Of a DNA stretch of 64,000 nt, positions 56,721 through 64,000 are shown in pieces (position 1 is the stretch's first letter; every line of letters starts with the position of its first letter). The stretch is taken from assembly GCF_035581345.1 (NCBI RefSeq), contig NZ_CP141608.1, positions 824,001 through 888,000 on the forward strand. Reading direction: 5' to 3'. The notes under the pieces are model-generated. The model had not been told where the DNA came from. It was given only the letters and a program-made list of their open reading frames with translations, and searched no databases. This DNA comes from Pseudomonas sp. JQ170C (GTDB lineage Bacteria; Pseudomonadota; Gammaproteobacteria; Pseudomonadales; Pseudomonadaceae). The position numbers and the translations under genes were made by a program.

Positions 56721-58027
56721 GCCGGGTGGTGATCCTGGGCGCAGGCCCGGCCGGCGCGGCGGTGGCGCTGGGTTTGCGCAAGCTGGGCCATGAGGTGTGC
56801 GTGGTCAGTGAGTGGCGACGCTTTGCGGCCTTGGAAGGGGTGTCGCAGCGGGTACTCGAAGGCCTGCGCGCCGCCGGCCTGGAAAAGGCCTTGCGCTGCA
56901 CCAGCGAACCCTCGTTGCGGCAGGTGAGCTGGAACGGCGAAAGCGCAGCGCGCAATCATGAGTTCCTGCTCGACCGACCCACATTCGATCAAGGGCTGCG
57001 CGATGACCTGCACGCCGCCGGCGTCGCGCTGATCGAGGCGCGGGTGCTGGCGGTCCACCGTGACGCTGAACGCTCCTGGGTGGCGCTTGAAGGGGCCCCT
57101 GAGCTCACCGCTGACTTTATCGTCGAGGCCCGGGGCCGGCAGGCGCCGTTACGTGACGGTGCGACGCCCGGCAAGGCCTGGCGCGGCCCTGAAACCCTCA
57201 GCCTGCTCAATCGCTGGCAAGGCCCGCCCGGGCCTGCCGGCAGTGCCGTGGAGAGCCTGGCCGATGGGTGGGTGTGGATGGCCCGTCAGGCCGATGGGCG
57301 CTGTTACTGGCAGATGACCCTGGACGTGGCCAGCAGCGTCTTGCCCGATAAAACCGGGTTGATCGACTACTGCCGGGGGCGGCGTCAGCAGTCCGAACTG
57401 GCCCGGCGTTTTTTTGCCAGTGACCAGGAACACGACCTGCAACTGCACGCGCGCAGCAGCACGGCCATCCTCTCACGGCACAGCTGCGGCGATGGCTGGA
57501 TCAGGGTGGGGGATGCGGCGATGGCGGTCGATCCGTTGTCGGGCAACGGGATTTTCCAGTCGCTGTCGTCGGCGCTGCAGGCGCCTGCGGTGATCAACAC
57601 CGTGCTCGGCCTGCCGGAGCGTACGGCGCTGGCACAGCAGTTTCATCAGCAGAGGGTCGAGCAGTTGTTCTGGCGCTTTGCACGCATCGGTCGCGACTTC
57701 TACGCCCAGGAACAGCGCTGGACCGAGCAGCCGTTCTGGCAGGCCCGCAGTACCTGGCCGGATGCCCAGCCGCTGCACCCGGCCCCGGATTTCGCTGCCC
57801 TGCAAGTGCAGTGGGCACCGGTGCTGCGCGACGGCCTGGTAGACCGCGCGCAAGTGGTGACCAGCCCCGACCAGCCCCTGGGCATCTGGCATTTGCAGGG
57901 TATCGAGCTGGCGCCGCTGGTGAGCCGGCTGCGCCATGAACCGGCGCAGCAGGTGCTGGCAGACCTGGCGCCCGAGCAGGCGCTGCACGTGCGGCGCTGG
58001 TTGCTCAGCCAGGGCTACCGGCCTTGA
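56717..58027 (+). CDS. qhpG: QhpG-type flavin monooxygenase for CTQ formation
   Basis: 436 residues from the ATG at 56717, which overlaps the protease stop (ATGA). The FAD motif VVILGAGPAGAAVALGL and the second FAD site GDAAMAVDPLSGNGIFQS are typical of single-component flavin hydroxylases. In Paracoccus, QhpG hydroxylates the gamma-subunit Trp that becomes the tryptophylquinone. The C-terminal 100 residues are less typical and may bind the protein substrate. It converges on the aldehyde dehydrogenase gene with three bases between the stops. Confidence 0.88.
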   Translation: MSRVVILGAGPAGAAVALGLRKLGHEVCVVSEWRRFAALEGVSQRVLEGLRAAGLEKALRCTSEPSLRQVSWNGESAARNHEFLLDRPTFDQGLRDDLHAAGVALIEARVLAVHRDAERSWVALEGAPELTADFIVEARGRQAPLRDGATPGKAWRGPETLSLLNRWQGPPGPAGSAVESLADGWVWMARQADGRCYWQMTLDVASSVLPDKTGLIDYCRGRRQQSELARRFFASDQEHDLQLHARSSTAILSRHSCGDGWIRVGDAAMAVDPLSGNGIFQSLSSALQAPAVINTVLGLPERTALAQQFHQQRVEQLFWRFARIGRDFYAQEQRWTEQPFWQARSTWPDAQPLHPAPDFAALQVQWAPVLRDGLVDRAQVVTSPDQPLGIWHLQGIELAPLVSRLRHEPAQQVLADLAPEQALHVRRWLLSQGYRP

Positions 58028-58030
58028 GCC

Positions 58031-59524
58031 TCAGAGCTTGATCAGCACCGATTTGAGCTCGGTGTAGTGCTCGATGGCCGCCGCGCCCATCTCCCGTCCG
58101 ACCCCCGACATCTTGTAGCCGCCAAAGGGCAAGGCCGGGTCCAGGGCGCTGTGGCAGTTGACCCACACCGAACCTGAGCGGATGCGGGGAATCATGCGGT
58201 GTACCGCCGCCAGATTGTTGGACCAGATGCTCGCCCCCAGGCCGTAGGGGCTGTCGTTGGCCATGCGCAGTGCATCGGCTTCGTCATCGAAGGGGATGGC
58301 CACCAGCACCGGCCCGAAGATCTCTTCCTGCACCAGTGGATGGCGCTGATCGACATCGACAATCACGGTCGGCTTGACGAAGTAACCGGGGCCGAACTGC
58401 TCGCCACCGCAGGCGATGGTCGCGCCGCTGTTGCGCCCTTGCTCGATGTAGTCGTACACGCGCTTTTGCTGGCGTGCGGAAATCAGCGGGCCCATCTCGA
58501 CGCTGGGGTCCAGGCCGTTGCCCAGCTTCATGGCGTTGGCGATACCGGCAATATCGGCGACCACATTGTCAAAGTGCTTGCGCTGCACATAGAGCCGCGA
58601 GCCTGCGCAGCACACCTGGCCCTGGTTGAAGAAGATCGCGCTGGCGGCGCCGGCCGCGGCGGTGGCGAGGTCGGCATCGGCCATGACGATGGTCGGCGAT
58701 TTGCCGCCCAGTTCCAGGGTGACCCGGGTCATGGAGTCCATGGCGATCTTGCCGATGGTCTGGCCCACGGCGGTGGAGCCGGTGAAGGTCAGTTTGTCGA
58801 CCTGGGGGTTGCGGGTCAGGGCGTCGCCGGCAACCAGGCCGGTGCCGGTAACCACGTTGAACACGCCGGTGGGGTAGCCGGCTTCGAGTACCAGTTCGGC
58901 CAGTTTCAGGGCGCTGAGCGGGGTTTCGTCGGCAGGCTTGAGGACCACGGTGCAGCCGGTGGCCAGGGCCGGGCCGAGTTTCCAGCAGGCCAGCAGCAAG
59001 GGGAAGTTCCAGGCGACGATGGCGCCGACCACGCCAACCGCCTCGCGGCGTACAAAGCTGTGGAACTGGTCCTGGGGCATCAGCGGCATGGACACCTCGA
59101 CGGTGCTGCCCTCGATCTTGGTGGCCCAGCCGGCCATGTAGCGCAGGAAGTCGATGGCCAGTTGCACGTCCATGGCGCGGGCGACGACGGCGCTCTTGCC
59201 GTTGTTCAGGCATTCGAGCTGGGCGAGGATTTCGCCGTCGCGTTCAAGCAGGTCGGCCAGGCGCCACAGCAGGTTCTGGCGCTCACGGGGGCGGGTGCGG
59301 CTCCAGGCCGAGTCGTCGAAGGCCAGGCGTGCGGCCTGGACGGCGCGGTCGACATCGGCCGGCGTCGCTGCCGGGACCTGGCAGAGGGGTTCGCCGTTGG
59401 CCGGGTTGCGCAGGGTGAGGGTCGCGCCATCGCTGGCGGGAACCCAGTCGGCGCCGATGAGCATGCTGGGGACGCGCTGGAGGAAGGCGTCGACGGCGGG
59501 GAGCAGGGTGGCAGGGGCGGACAT
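58031..59524 (-). CDS. peaE: Aldehyde dehydrogenase, probable phenylacetaldehyde-type
   Basis: 497 residues. The catalytic Cys lies in NQGQVCCAGSRLYVQ, the general-base Glu in TLELGGKSPTIV, and NAD contacts in GAIVAWNFPLLLACWKLGPAL. It oxidises the aldehyde released by the amine dehydrogenase to the acid (in P. putida U, phenylacetaldehyde to phenylacetate). It has its own sigma-54 promoter at 59561-59576 and an A-rich motif overlapping the region before its GAGG site, so it forms a separate unit divergent from qhpA. Confidence 0.9.
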   Translation of the reverse strand: MSAPATLLPAVDAFLQRVPSMLIGADWVPASDGATLTLRNPANGEPLCQVPAATPADVDRAVQAARLAFDDSAWSRTRPRERQNLLWRLADLLERDGEILAQLECLNNGKSAVVARAMDVQLAIDFLRYMAGWATKIEGSTVEVSMPLMPQDQFHSFVRREAVGVVGAIVAWNFPLLLACWKLGPALATGCTVVLKPADETPLSALKLAELVLEAGYPTGVFNVVTGTGLVAGDALTRNPQVDKLTFTGSTAVGQTIGKIAMDSMTRVTLELGGKSPTIVMADADLATAAAGAASAIFFNQGQVCCAGSRLYVQRKHFDNVVADIAGIANAMKLGNGLDPSVEMGPLISARQQKRVYDYIEQGRNSGATIACGGEQFGPGYFVKPTVIVDVDQRHPLVQEEIFGPVLVAIPFDDEADALRMANDSPYGLGASIWSNNLAAVHRMIPRIRSGSVWVNCHSALDPALPFGGYKMSGVGREMGAAAIEHYTELKSVLIKL

Positions 59525-59534
59525 GGCAAACCTC

Positions 59535-59543
59535 GTTGTTGTT
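59535..59543 (-). promoter_or_regulatory. Crc/Hfq catabolite-activity motif before aldehyde dehydrogenase
   Basis: On the minus strand AACAACAAC, an AANAANAA match, lies directly next to the GAGG ribosome site, 10 bases before the ATG. Confidence 0.7.
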
Positions 59544-59560
59544 GAGAGATGCGCAGTGTT

Positions 59561-59576
59561 CGCAACGCTTGTGCCA
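59561..59576 (-). promoter_or_regulatory. Sigma-54 promoter of the aldehyde dehydrogenase gene
   Basis: The minus strand reads TGGCACAAGCGTTGCG: a perfect TGGCAC at -24 and TTGC at -12 with the required spacing. The start would lie about 25 bases upstream of the ATG at 59524. Confidence 0.85.
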
Positions 59577-59629
59577 ATGTCGGCAGGGCCCGGTTTAGCG
59601 AGGGTGGAGGGGATTTGAGGGGAGATGGG

Positions 59630-59656
59630 TGTCTCAGCCTGAGACAGTCGTGAGAC
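59630..59656. promoter_or_regulatory. Candidate upstream activator site (TGTCTCA-GCC-TGAGACA)
   Basis: A perfect 7-bp dyad with a 3-base centre (59630-59646) is followed by a third TGAGAC half-site (59651-59656). It lies about 54 bases behind the peaE -24 element and 150 bases before the weaker qhpA one, the usual distance for a sigma-54 activator. I found no other copy in the window. Confidence 0.7.
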
Positions 59657-59660
59657 GGGG

Positions 59661-59717
59661 ATGCATCGCGGGGCAGGCCCGCGCCTGCGGTAGGCGCGGG
59701 CTTGCCCCGCGATGCAT
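59661..59717. repeat. REP pair inside the pea/qhp control region
   Basis: ATGCATCGCGGGGCAGGCCCG with GCGCC and the inverse unit GGCGCGGGCTTGCCCCGCGA with TGCAT form one long palindrome with few mismatches, placed between the activator dyad and the qhpA promoter. Confidence 0.9.
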
Positions 59718-59805
59718 TCTCAATGTGTTACAGCTGTCGCGAAATTAAACGCTTCGGGTGCGCCTGCACGGCGGCAAACCCCATGAAATCCAGCGTTTCA
59801 GCTCT

Positions 59806-59821
59806 TGGCACACATTATGTA
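59806..59821 (+). promoter_or_regulatory. Weak sigma-54 promoter candidate for qhpA
   Basis: TGGCACACATTATGTA has a perfect -24 TGGCAC and ten bases between GG and GT, but the -12 element has GT for GC and lacks TTG. It lies about 57 bases before the ATG. It may be poor without the activator or may not be a promoter. Confidence 0.4.
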
Positions 59822-59843
59822 TTGGTCACTCTGGCCAAAGACC

Positions 59844-59854
59844 AATAAGAACAA
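59844..59854 (+). promoter_or_regulatory. Crc/Hfq catabolite-activity motifs before qhpA
   Basis: AATAAGAACAA contains two overlapping AANAANAA matches (59844-59851 and 59847-59854), 9 bases upstream of the GGGAGG ribosome site. Confidence 0.6.
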
Positions 59855-59878
59855 TGTCCCGTGGGAGGTCAGTGATTG

Positions 59879-61456
59879 ATGAACAAAAGACTCAGGTTCG
59901 CCAGTGCCGGTGGCCTGCTGGCGCTGGTTGCAGGCCTGGCCTTGCAGCCACAGCTCAGCCAGGCACGCGAAGCCCAGGCGATTCTCAAGGAAACCTGCCA
60001 GGGCTGTCATTTGCCCGAAGGTGACAATGCCTTGAGCCGTATCAGCCATCAGCGCAAGACGCCCGAAGGCTGGCTGATGAGTATCGCGCGGATGCAGACG
60101 ATGCATCAGTTGCAGATCAGCGACGAAGACCGCCGCACGCTGGTCAAGTACCTGGCCGATACCCAGGGCCTGGCTCCGAGCGAAACCGAGGGGGTGCGCT
60201 ATGCCCTGGAGCGGCGCCTGAACACGGTCGAGCAGTTCGACGATCAGACCAAGCAGATGTGCGGCCGCTGCCACTCCGGCGCGCGGGTTGCCTTGCAGCG
60301 TCGGCCGGCCCAGGAGTGGGAGCGCCTGGTGAACTTCCACCTGGGGCAATGGCCATCGCTGGAATACCAGGCACTGTCGCGTGACCGCGACTGGTTTGAC
60401 CTGGCCCGCAAGGAGATGGTGCCGCTGCTGGCCAGCCGTTACCCGCTGGACAACCCGGCCTGGCGCAAGTGGCAGAAATCCATGCCCAAGGCCCAGGCCC
60501 TGGCGGGTGACTGGAGCTTCACCGGCCACTTGCCAGGCAAGGGCGAGCTGGCCGGGGTGATGGGCGTCAAGGCGCAGCCCAATGACCAGTTCGCTGTGTC
60601 CATCGACGGCCAGTACGCCGACGGCACACCGTTCAAGGGCCAGGGCAGTGCAGTGCTTTACAGCGGCTATGAATGGCGCGCCAGCGTGACCGTGGACGGC
60701 GTCACGATGCGTCAGGTGTTCGCGGTCAAAAACGGTGAAATGAAAGGCCGGATGTTCGACAAGGCCCATGACGAACGCGGCCTGGATTTTGTCGCCGCGC
60801 GGCAAGACCAGCCACGTCTGCTGGCGGTACAGCCGGGCTACCTCAAGGCCGGCAGCGAGGCGCAGATCAGCCTGATCGGCAGCGGCCTGGCCGGTACGCC
60901 GGACTTCGGGCCGGGTGTCGAGGTGCTGCAGGTGCTGGAGCAGACGCCGCAACGCATCAAGGTACGGGTGAAGGCCGCCGGCAATGCCACTGCGGGGGTG
61001 CAGCCGGTGAGTGTCGGCAAGCTCAATGGCGGTGAGCTGGCGGTCTATCGGGATATCGCCGAGGTCAAGGTGGTGCCGGCGTTCTCGGTGGCGCGCATCG
61101 GTGACGGCGGCGGTTCCACGCCCAAGGTCCAGGGGCGTTTCGATGCCGAAGCCTGGGGCAAGGGCGCCGACGGCAAGCCTTATCGCATCGGCCTGTTCCC
61201 GGCCACCTGGAGCGTCGAGCCGTTCGATGAGCGGGCCCGCGAGGACGAAGACGTCAAGTTCGCCGGCACCATGCAGGCCGACAGCGGCGTCTTCACCCCG
61301 GGTGATGCCGGGCCGAACCCGGCACGCAAGATGTCGACCAACAACGCCGGCAACCTCAAGGTCATTGCGGCCGTGAACGATGACGGCAAGGCCCATACCG
61401 GCGAAGGCCAGATGATCGTGACCGTGCAGCGCTGGAACAACCCGCCCATCCCGTAA
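59879..61456 (+). CDS. qhpA: Quinohemoprotein amine dehydrogenase alpha subunit (di-heme cytochrome c)
   Basis: 525 residues from the ATG at 59879 (a TTG three bases earlier is also possible), with GGGAGG upstream. A Sec signal peptide ends near residue 29 (SQA-REA). Two heme c sites are CQGCH (residues 40-44) and CGRCH (128-132) in the first 140 residues; the rest are beta-rich domains, ending YRIGLFPATWSVEP and VTVQRWNNPP. In the periplasm it takes electrons from the CTQ of the gamma subunit and passes them to the respiratory chain. The radical SAM gene follows after 47 bases. Confidence 0.95.
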   Translation: MNKRLRFASAGGLLALVAGLALQPQLSQAREAQAILKETCQGCHLPEGDNALSRISHQRKTPEGWLMSIARMQTMHQLQISDEDRRTLVKYLADTQGLAPSETEGVRYALERRLNTVEQFDDQTKQMCGRCHSGARVALQRRPAQEWERLVNFHLGQWPSLEYQALSRDRDWFDLARKEMVPLLASRYPLDNPAWRKWQKSMPKAQALAGDWSFTGHLPGKGELAGVMGVKAQPNDQFAVSIDGQYADGTPFKGQGSAVLYSGYEWRASVTVDGVTMRQVFAVKNGEMKGRMFDKAHDERGLDFVAARQDQPRLLAVQPGYLKAGSEAQISLIGSGLAGTPDFGPGVEVLQVLEQTPQRIKVRVKAAGNATAGVQPVSVGKLNGGELAVYRDIAEVKVVPAFSVARIGDGGGSTPKVQGRFDAEAWGKGADGKPYRIGLFPATWSVEPFDERAREDEDVKFAGTMQADSGVFTPGDAGPNPARKMSTNNAGNLKVIAAVNDDGKAHTGEGQMIVTVQRWNNPPIP

Positions 61457-61503
61457 GGGGGGCGGTTTGACCAGGCCATGAGCGAGAATTCGAGGAGGTT
61501 GCG

Positions 61504-62934
61504 ATGGGCGTTATCCTGAATCTGGTTGAGCGAAACCTGCATGAAGTGCAGGTCGATGCAGCCCGTATGTTGTTCCACATTCCCAGCAGCTCGCTGTTTG
61601 CCAGCGATGACCTGACCGGGGAAATCATCGATGCCTTGCGCCGCGAGGGCTGCTCCAGTGAAGACCTGGTGCAGCGCCTGGGCGCGCGCTTCGATGGCTC
61701 GCAAGTCAATGAAACCCTGCGTGAGCTGATCGCCCTGGAGCTGGTCAGCGACGGCTCGCCCCTGAGCCCCGAGGTGGCGCTCAAGCGGGTCGAGCGGACC
61801 GCGCTCAATACCGTGGTGCTCAACGTCAACACCGGCTGCAATCTCAGTTGCACCTACTGCTACAAGGAAGACCTGGACAAGCCGTCTGCCGGCAAGCGCA
61901 TGGAGGCCGAGACCGCCGTGGCGTCGGTGGAGATGCTGCTCAAGGAGTCGCCGGACGAGTCGGTGTACACCGTGGTGTTCTTCGGCGGTGAGCCGCTGAG
62001 CAACCGCAAGCTGATCGAGTACATGGTCGATTACTGCGAGCAGCGCTTCGGTGAGCTTGGCAAGCGCGTGGAGTTTGTCATGACCACCAACGCCACCCTG
62101 CTCACCGAGGAGATCGTCGACTACCTCAACGCCCACCGCTTCGGTTTGTCGGTGAGCATCGACGGGCCCAAGACCGTCCACGACCGCAACCGCATTACCG
62201 TGGGTGGGCAGGGCACGTATGACGTGGTGCGGCGCAAGGCCGACATGCTGCTGTCACGCTACGACAGCCGCCCGGTGGGGGCGCGCGTGACCCTGACCCG
62301 TGGCGTGACCGATGTCGAGACCATCTGGGATCACCTGTTCAATGAAATGGGTTTTGCCGAGGTCGGTTTTGCCCCGGTCACCAGCGGCGACATCAGCACC
62401 TACAACCTCAGCGCCGAGGAACTGATCGAGGTGTTCGCCAACATGAAGGTGCTGGGCAGGCGCTACCTGGAGGCAGCGCTGGAGCATCGCAACATCGGCT
62501 TTTCCAACCTGCACCAGTTGATCACCGACATTCACGAAGGGCACAAGAAAGCCCTGCCGTGTGGTGCCGGGCTGAAGATGCTGGCGGTCGACCACAAGGG
62601 CGAGCTGAACCTTTGCCATCGTTTCACCGGCTCGCAATTGCCGACCTTCGGCAACGTCCACAGTGGCGTCAAGCAGGTGGAGCTCAACGACTTTCTCTCC
62701 CAGCGCCTGGACCGCACCAATACCGGCTGCGACAGCTGCCGTATCCGCAACCTGTGCTCCGGTGGCTGCTACCACGAGAGTTATGCCCGCTATGGCGACC
62801 CGGCCCACCCGACCTACCACTACTGCGAACTGATGCGTGACTGGGTGGACTTCGGCATCGAGGTCTACAGCCGGATCATGGCCGTCAACCCGGCGTTCAT
62901 CAGCCGCTACATCACACCGCGCAAGGTTCACTGA
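61504..62934 (+). CDS. qhpD: QhpD radical SAM thioether-forming peptide maturase
   Basis: 476 residues with a strong GAGGAGG site. The first 95 residues form a winged, RRE-like recognition part (ITGEII-type PqqD-like helix, [14 protein letters not shown]). The radical SAM cluster is Cys112, Cys116 and Cys119 in [11 protein letters not shown]. The SPASM-type C-terminal domain has cysteines in [30 protein letters not shown] and HYCEL. In Paracoccus QhpD makes the Cys-to-Asp/Glu thioether bridges in QhpC. The gamma gene starts one base after its stop. Confidence 0.96.
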   Translation: MGVILNLVERNLHEVQVDAARMLFHIPSSSLFASDDLTGEIIDALRREGCSSEDLVQRLGARFDGSQVNETLRELIALELVSDGSPLSPEVALKRVERTALNTVVLNVNTGCNLSCTYCYKEDLDKPSAGKRMEAETAVASVEMLLKESPDESVYTVVFFGGEPLSNRKLIEYMVDYCEQRFGELGKRVEFVMTTNATLLTEEIVDYLNAHRFGLSVSIDGPKTVHDRNRITVGGQGTYDVVRRKADMLLSRYDSRPVGARVTLTRGVTDVETIWDHLFNEMGFAEVGFAPVTSGDISTYNLSAEELIEVFANMKVLGRRYLEAALEHRNIGFSNLHQLITDIHEGHKKALPCGAGLKMLAVDHKGELNLCHRFTGSQLPTFGNVHSGVKQVELNDFLSQRLDRTNTGCDSCRIRNLCSGGCYHESYARYGDPAHPTYHYCELMRDWVDFGIEVYSRIMAVNPAFISRYITPRKVH

Positions 62935-62935
62935 C

Positions 62936-63259
62936 ATGAAGCATCTCAAGCCGATCAACAACAAAGCACTCAAGCTCGAACAGGCTGCCGACGAGAACCG
63001 CATCGAAGAAGTGTTGGCGATGAACTCTGTGGCAGGTTGCGCCTCGACCACCGACCCGGGCTGGGAAATCGATGCCTTTGGTGGCGTCTCGTCCTTGTGC
63101 CAGCCCATGGAGGCTGACCTGTATGGCTGCTCCGACCCTTGCTGGTGGCCGGCCCAGGTGCCGGACATGATGAGCACCTACCCGGACTGGAACAAGGATG
63201 CCCAGGCGTCCAACGACAACTGGCGCAACCTGGGCACCGTATTCCCGGACGACAAATGA
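62936..63259 (+). CDS. qhpC: Quinohemoprotein amine dehydrogenase gamma subunit (CTQ cofactor peptide)
   Basis: 107 residues: a 28-residue leader and a 79-residue mature chain starting [10 protein letters not shown]. With mature numbering the known residues all fall in place: thioether pairs Cys7-Glu16, Cys27-Asp33 and Cys41-Asp49, and Cys37-Trp43 for cysteine tryptophylquinone, in precursor numbering 35-44, 55-61, 69-77 and 65-71. There is no Sec signal; the leader is recognised by QhpD and cut by QhpE. It overlaps the beta gene's possible upstream ATG (63256). Confidence 0.97.
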   Translation: MKHLKPINNKALKLEQAADENRIEEVLAMNSVAGCASTTDPGWEIDAFGGVSSLCQPMEADLYGCSDPCWWPAQVPDMMSTYPDWNKDAQASNDNWRNLGTVFPDDK

Positions 63260-63288
63260 GCCCCGAGCCGAACAAGAGGGATATTCGC

Positions 63289-64000
63289 ATGCTTCAGATT
63301 GCAACCCGCGGCCTGGCCGCCCTGGCCCTGTGTGCCGCCAGTTCCGGTGTAGCCCTTGCCGACGCCGGCAAGGCCCTGAATCCGGGCCAGGAGTACCTGG
63401 TCGCCGTCAACTACCCCAACAACCTGCACGTCCTGGACCTGGCCAGCGACAGCCTGTACAAGACCTGCCAGATGCCCGACGCCTTCGGCCCGGGCACCGT
63501 GCAGCTGTCGCCGGACCGGCGTATCGCCTATGTGCTGAACAACCACTACGCCGATATCTATGGCGTCGAGCTGGACAGCTGCAAGCAGGTGTTTCATGCC
63601 AGCATCACCCAGCTCCCGGGCGAGAAGGCACGCTCGATGTTCTCCTTCACCGTCAGCCATGACGGCAAGGAGATCTACACCGTCGCCAACCCGACGCGCA
63701 TGCTCAATGACCACTACGAGGTGCAACAGCCGCGCCTGGATGTGTATGCCAGCAATGCCGGGCTCGATGCCAAACCGGTGCGCAGCTTCCCTGCACCGCG
63801 CCAACTGACCATCATGCAGAGCGGCAATGACGGCACGCTCTATGTGGCAGGCCCGGACATCTACAAGGTGGATGTGAAGACCGGCAAGTTCGATGTGCTG
63901 GTGCCCAGCCGTCATTGGCAGCGGCCGTTGTACAGCGCCCCGGATGTGCTCTACATCTGGAACCAGCAGACCTACCGCAACGACTTTTCGCTGCTGTACA
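63289..64000 (+). CDS. qhpB: Quinohemoprotein amine dehydrogenase beta subunit (partial, cut by window end)
   Basis: About 237 residues are visible without a stop. The ATG at 63289 (MLQIATRGLAALALCAASSGVALA) gives a clean Sec signal peptide and follows AGAGGG; an in-frame ATG at 63256 overlapping the gamma stop would add 11 residues. The mature part has WD-like propeller strands (YLVAVNYPNNLHVLDLASD, VQLSPDRRIAYVLNNHYADIYGVEL, SFTVSHDGKEIYTVANP) expected of the seven-bladed beta subunit that caps the gamma subunit in the periplasm. Confidence 0.95.
   Translation, partial: MLQIATRGLAALALCAASSGVALADAGKALNPGQEYLVAVNYPNNLHVLDLASDSLYKTCQMPDAFGPGTVQLSPDRRIAYVLNNHYADIYGVELDSCKQVFHASITQLPGEKARSMFSFTVSHDGKEIYTVANPTRMLNDHYEVQQPRLDVYASNAGLDAKPVRSFPAPRQLTIMQSGNDGTLYVAGPDIYKVDVKTGKFDVLVPSRHWQRPLYSAPDVLYIWNQQTYRNDFSLLY

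Larger units (their letters stand above)
59525..59878. promoter_or_regulatory. Divergent control region between aldehyde dehydrogenase and qhpA
   Basis: No gene. The region holds a strong minus-strand -24/-12 promoter (59561-59576), a 17-bp dyad plus half-site (59630-59656), a REP palindrome (59661-59717), a weak plus-strand -24/-12 candidate (59806-59821) and A-rich Crc/Hfq motifs on both sides. Bending between the dyad and qhpA promoter would have to span the REP element. Confidence 0.8.

Overview
The window looks like chromosomal DNA of a Pseudomonas of the P. putida group. It is GC-rich, and the gene order ychF-pth-rplY-prs-tRNA-Gln-ispE-lolB / hemA-prfA-prmC-moeB-murI is the usual Pseudomonas one. 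Seven intergenic sites carry the P. putida-type REP element (core GCGGGGCAAGCCCGCTCC and its inverse). I see no rRNA, insertion sequence, prophage or CRISPR array.

Layout. 1-1.7 kb: two overlapping unrecognised genes, the first cut by the window start. 1.8-24 kb: housekeeping genes for translation, PRPP, isoprenoid, tetrapyrrole, peptidoglycan and nucleobase-salvage functions, a PagL lipid A deacylase, and a photolyase/DUF523 operon under a promoter that looks like a LitR/PplR1 light-regulated promoter. 24-38 kb: mqo, lipoproteins, small conserved proteins, a chemoreceptor, an M48 lipoprotein protease, a GDT1-type transporter behind a yybP-ykoY manganese riboswitch, rsmC, and a quinone reductase/MerR pair with a 19-bp-spacer promoter. 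38-46.5 kb: a fatty-acid-type CoA ligase, a DUF1302/DUF1329 envelope pair and a MalT-like LuxR regulator. 46.6-52.3 kb: an LprI-MliC protein, then an amino-acid/opine-type oxidation operon (periplasmic binding protein, RidA, three-subunit flavin/iron-sulfur dehydrogenase) with a divergent LysR regulator.

52.4-64 kb: the most interesting block, a complete quinohemoprotein amine dehydrogenase (QHNDH) system. It has the alpha (di-heme), gamma (CTQ-bearing) and beta (propeller, cut by the window end) subunits and the radical SAM thioether-forming enzyme. The other maturation factors are an ABC exporter, a subtilisin-like leader peptidase and a flavin monooxygenase, and an aldehyde dehydrogenase takes the product aldehyde. 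The gamma-subunit cross-link residues match the known P. putida enzyme position for position. The regulator is a sigma-54 activator, not the AraC type known from Paracoccus. I can read a near-consensus -24/-12 promoter, a 17-bp palindrome that could be the activator site, and Crc/Hfq-type A-rich motifs at all three transcription units, suggesting amine-induced, catabolite-repressed control of the whole pathway.

Limits: everything is read by eye from the sequence and from remembered family knowledge. No database search was run, and locus comparisons with P. putida KT2440 are from memory.
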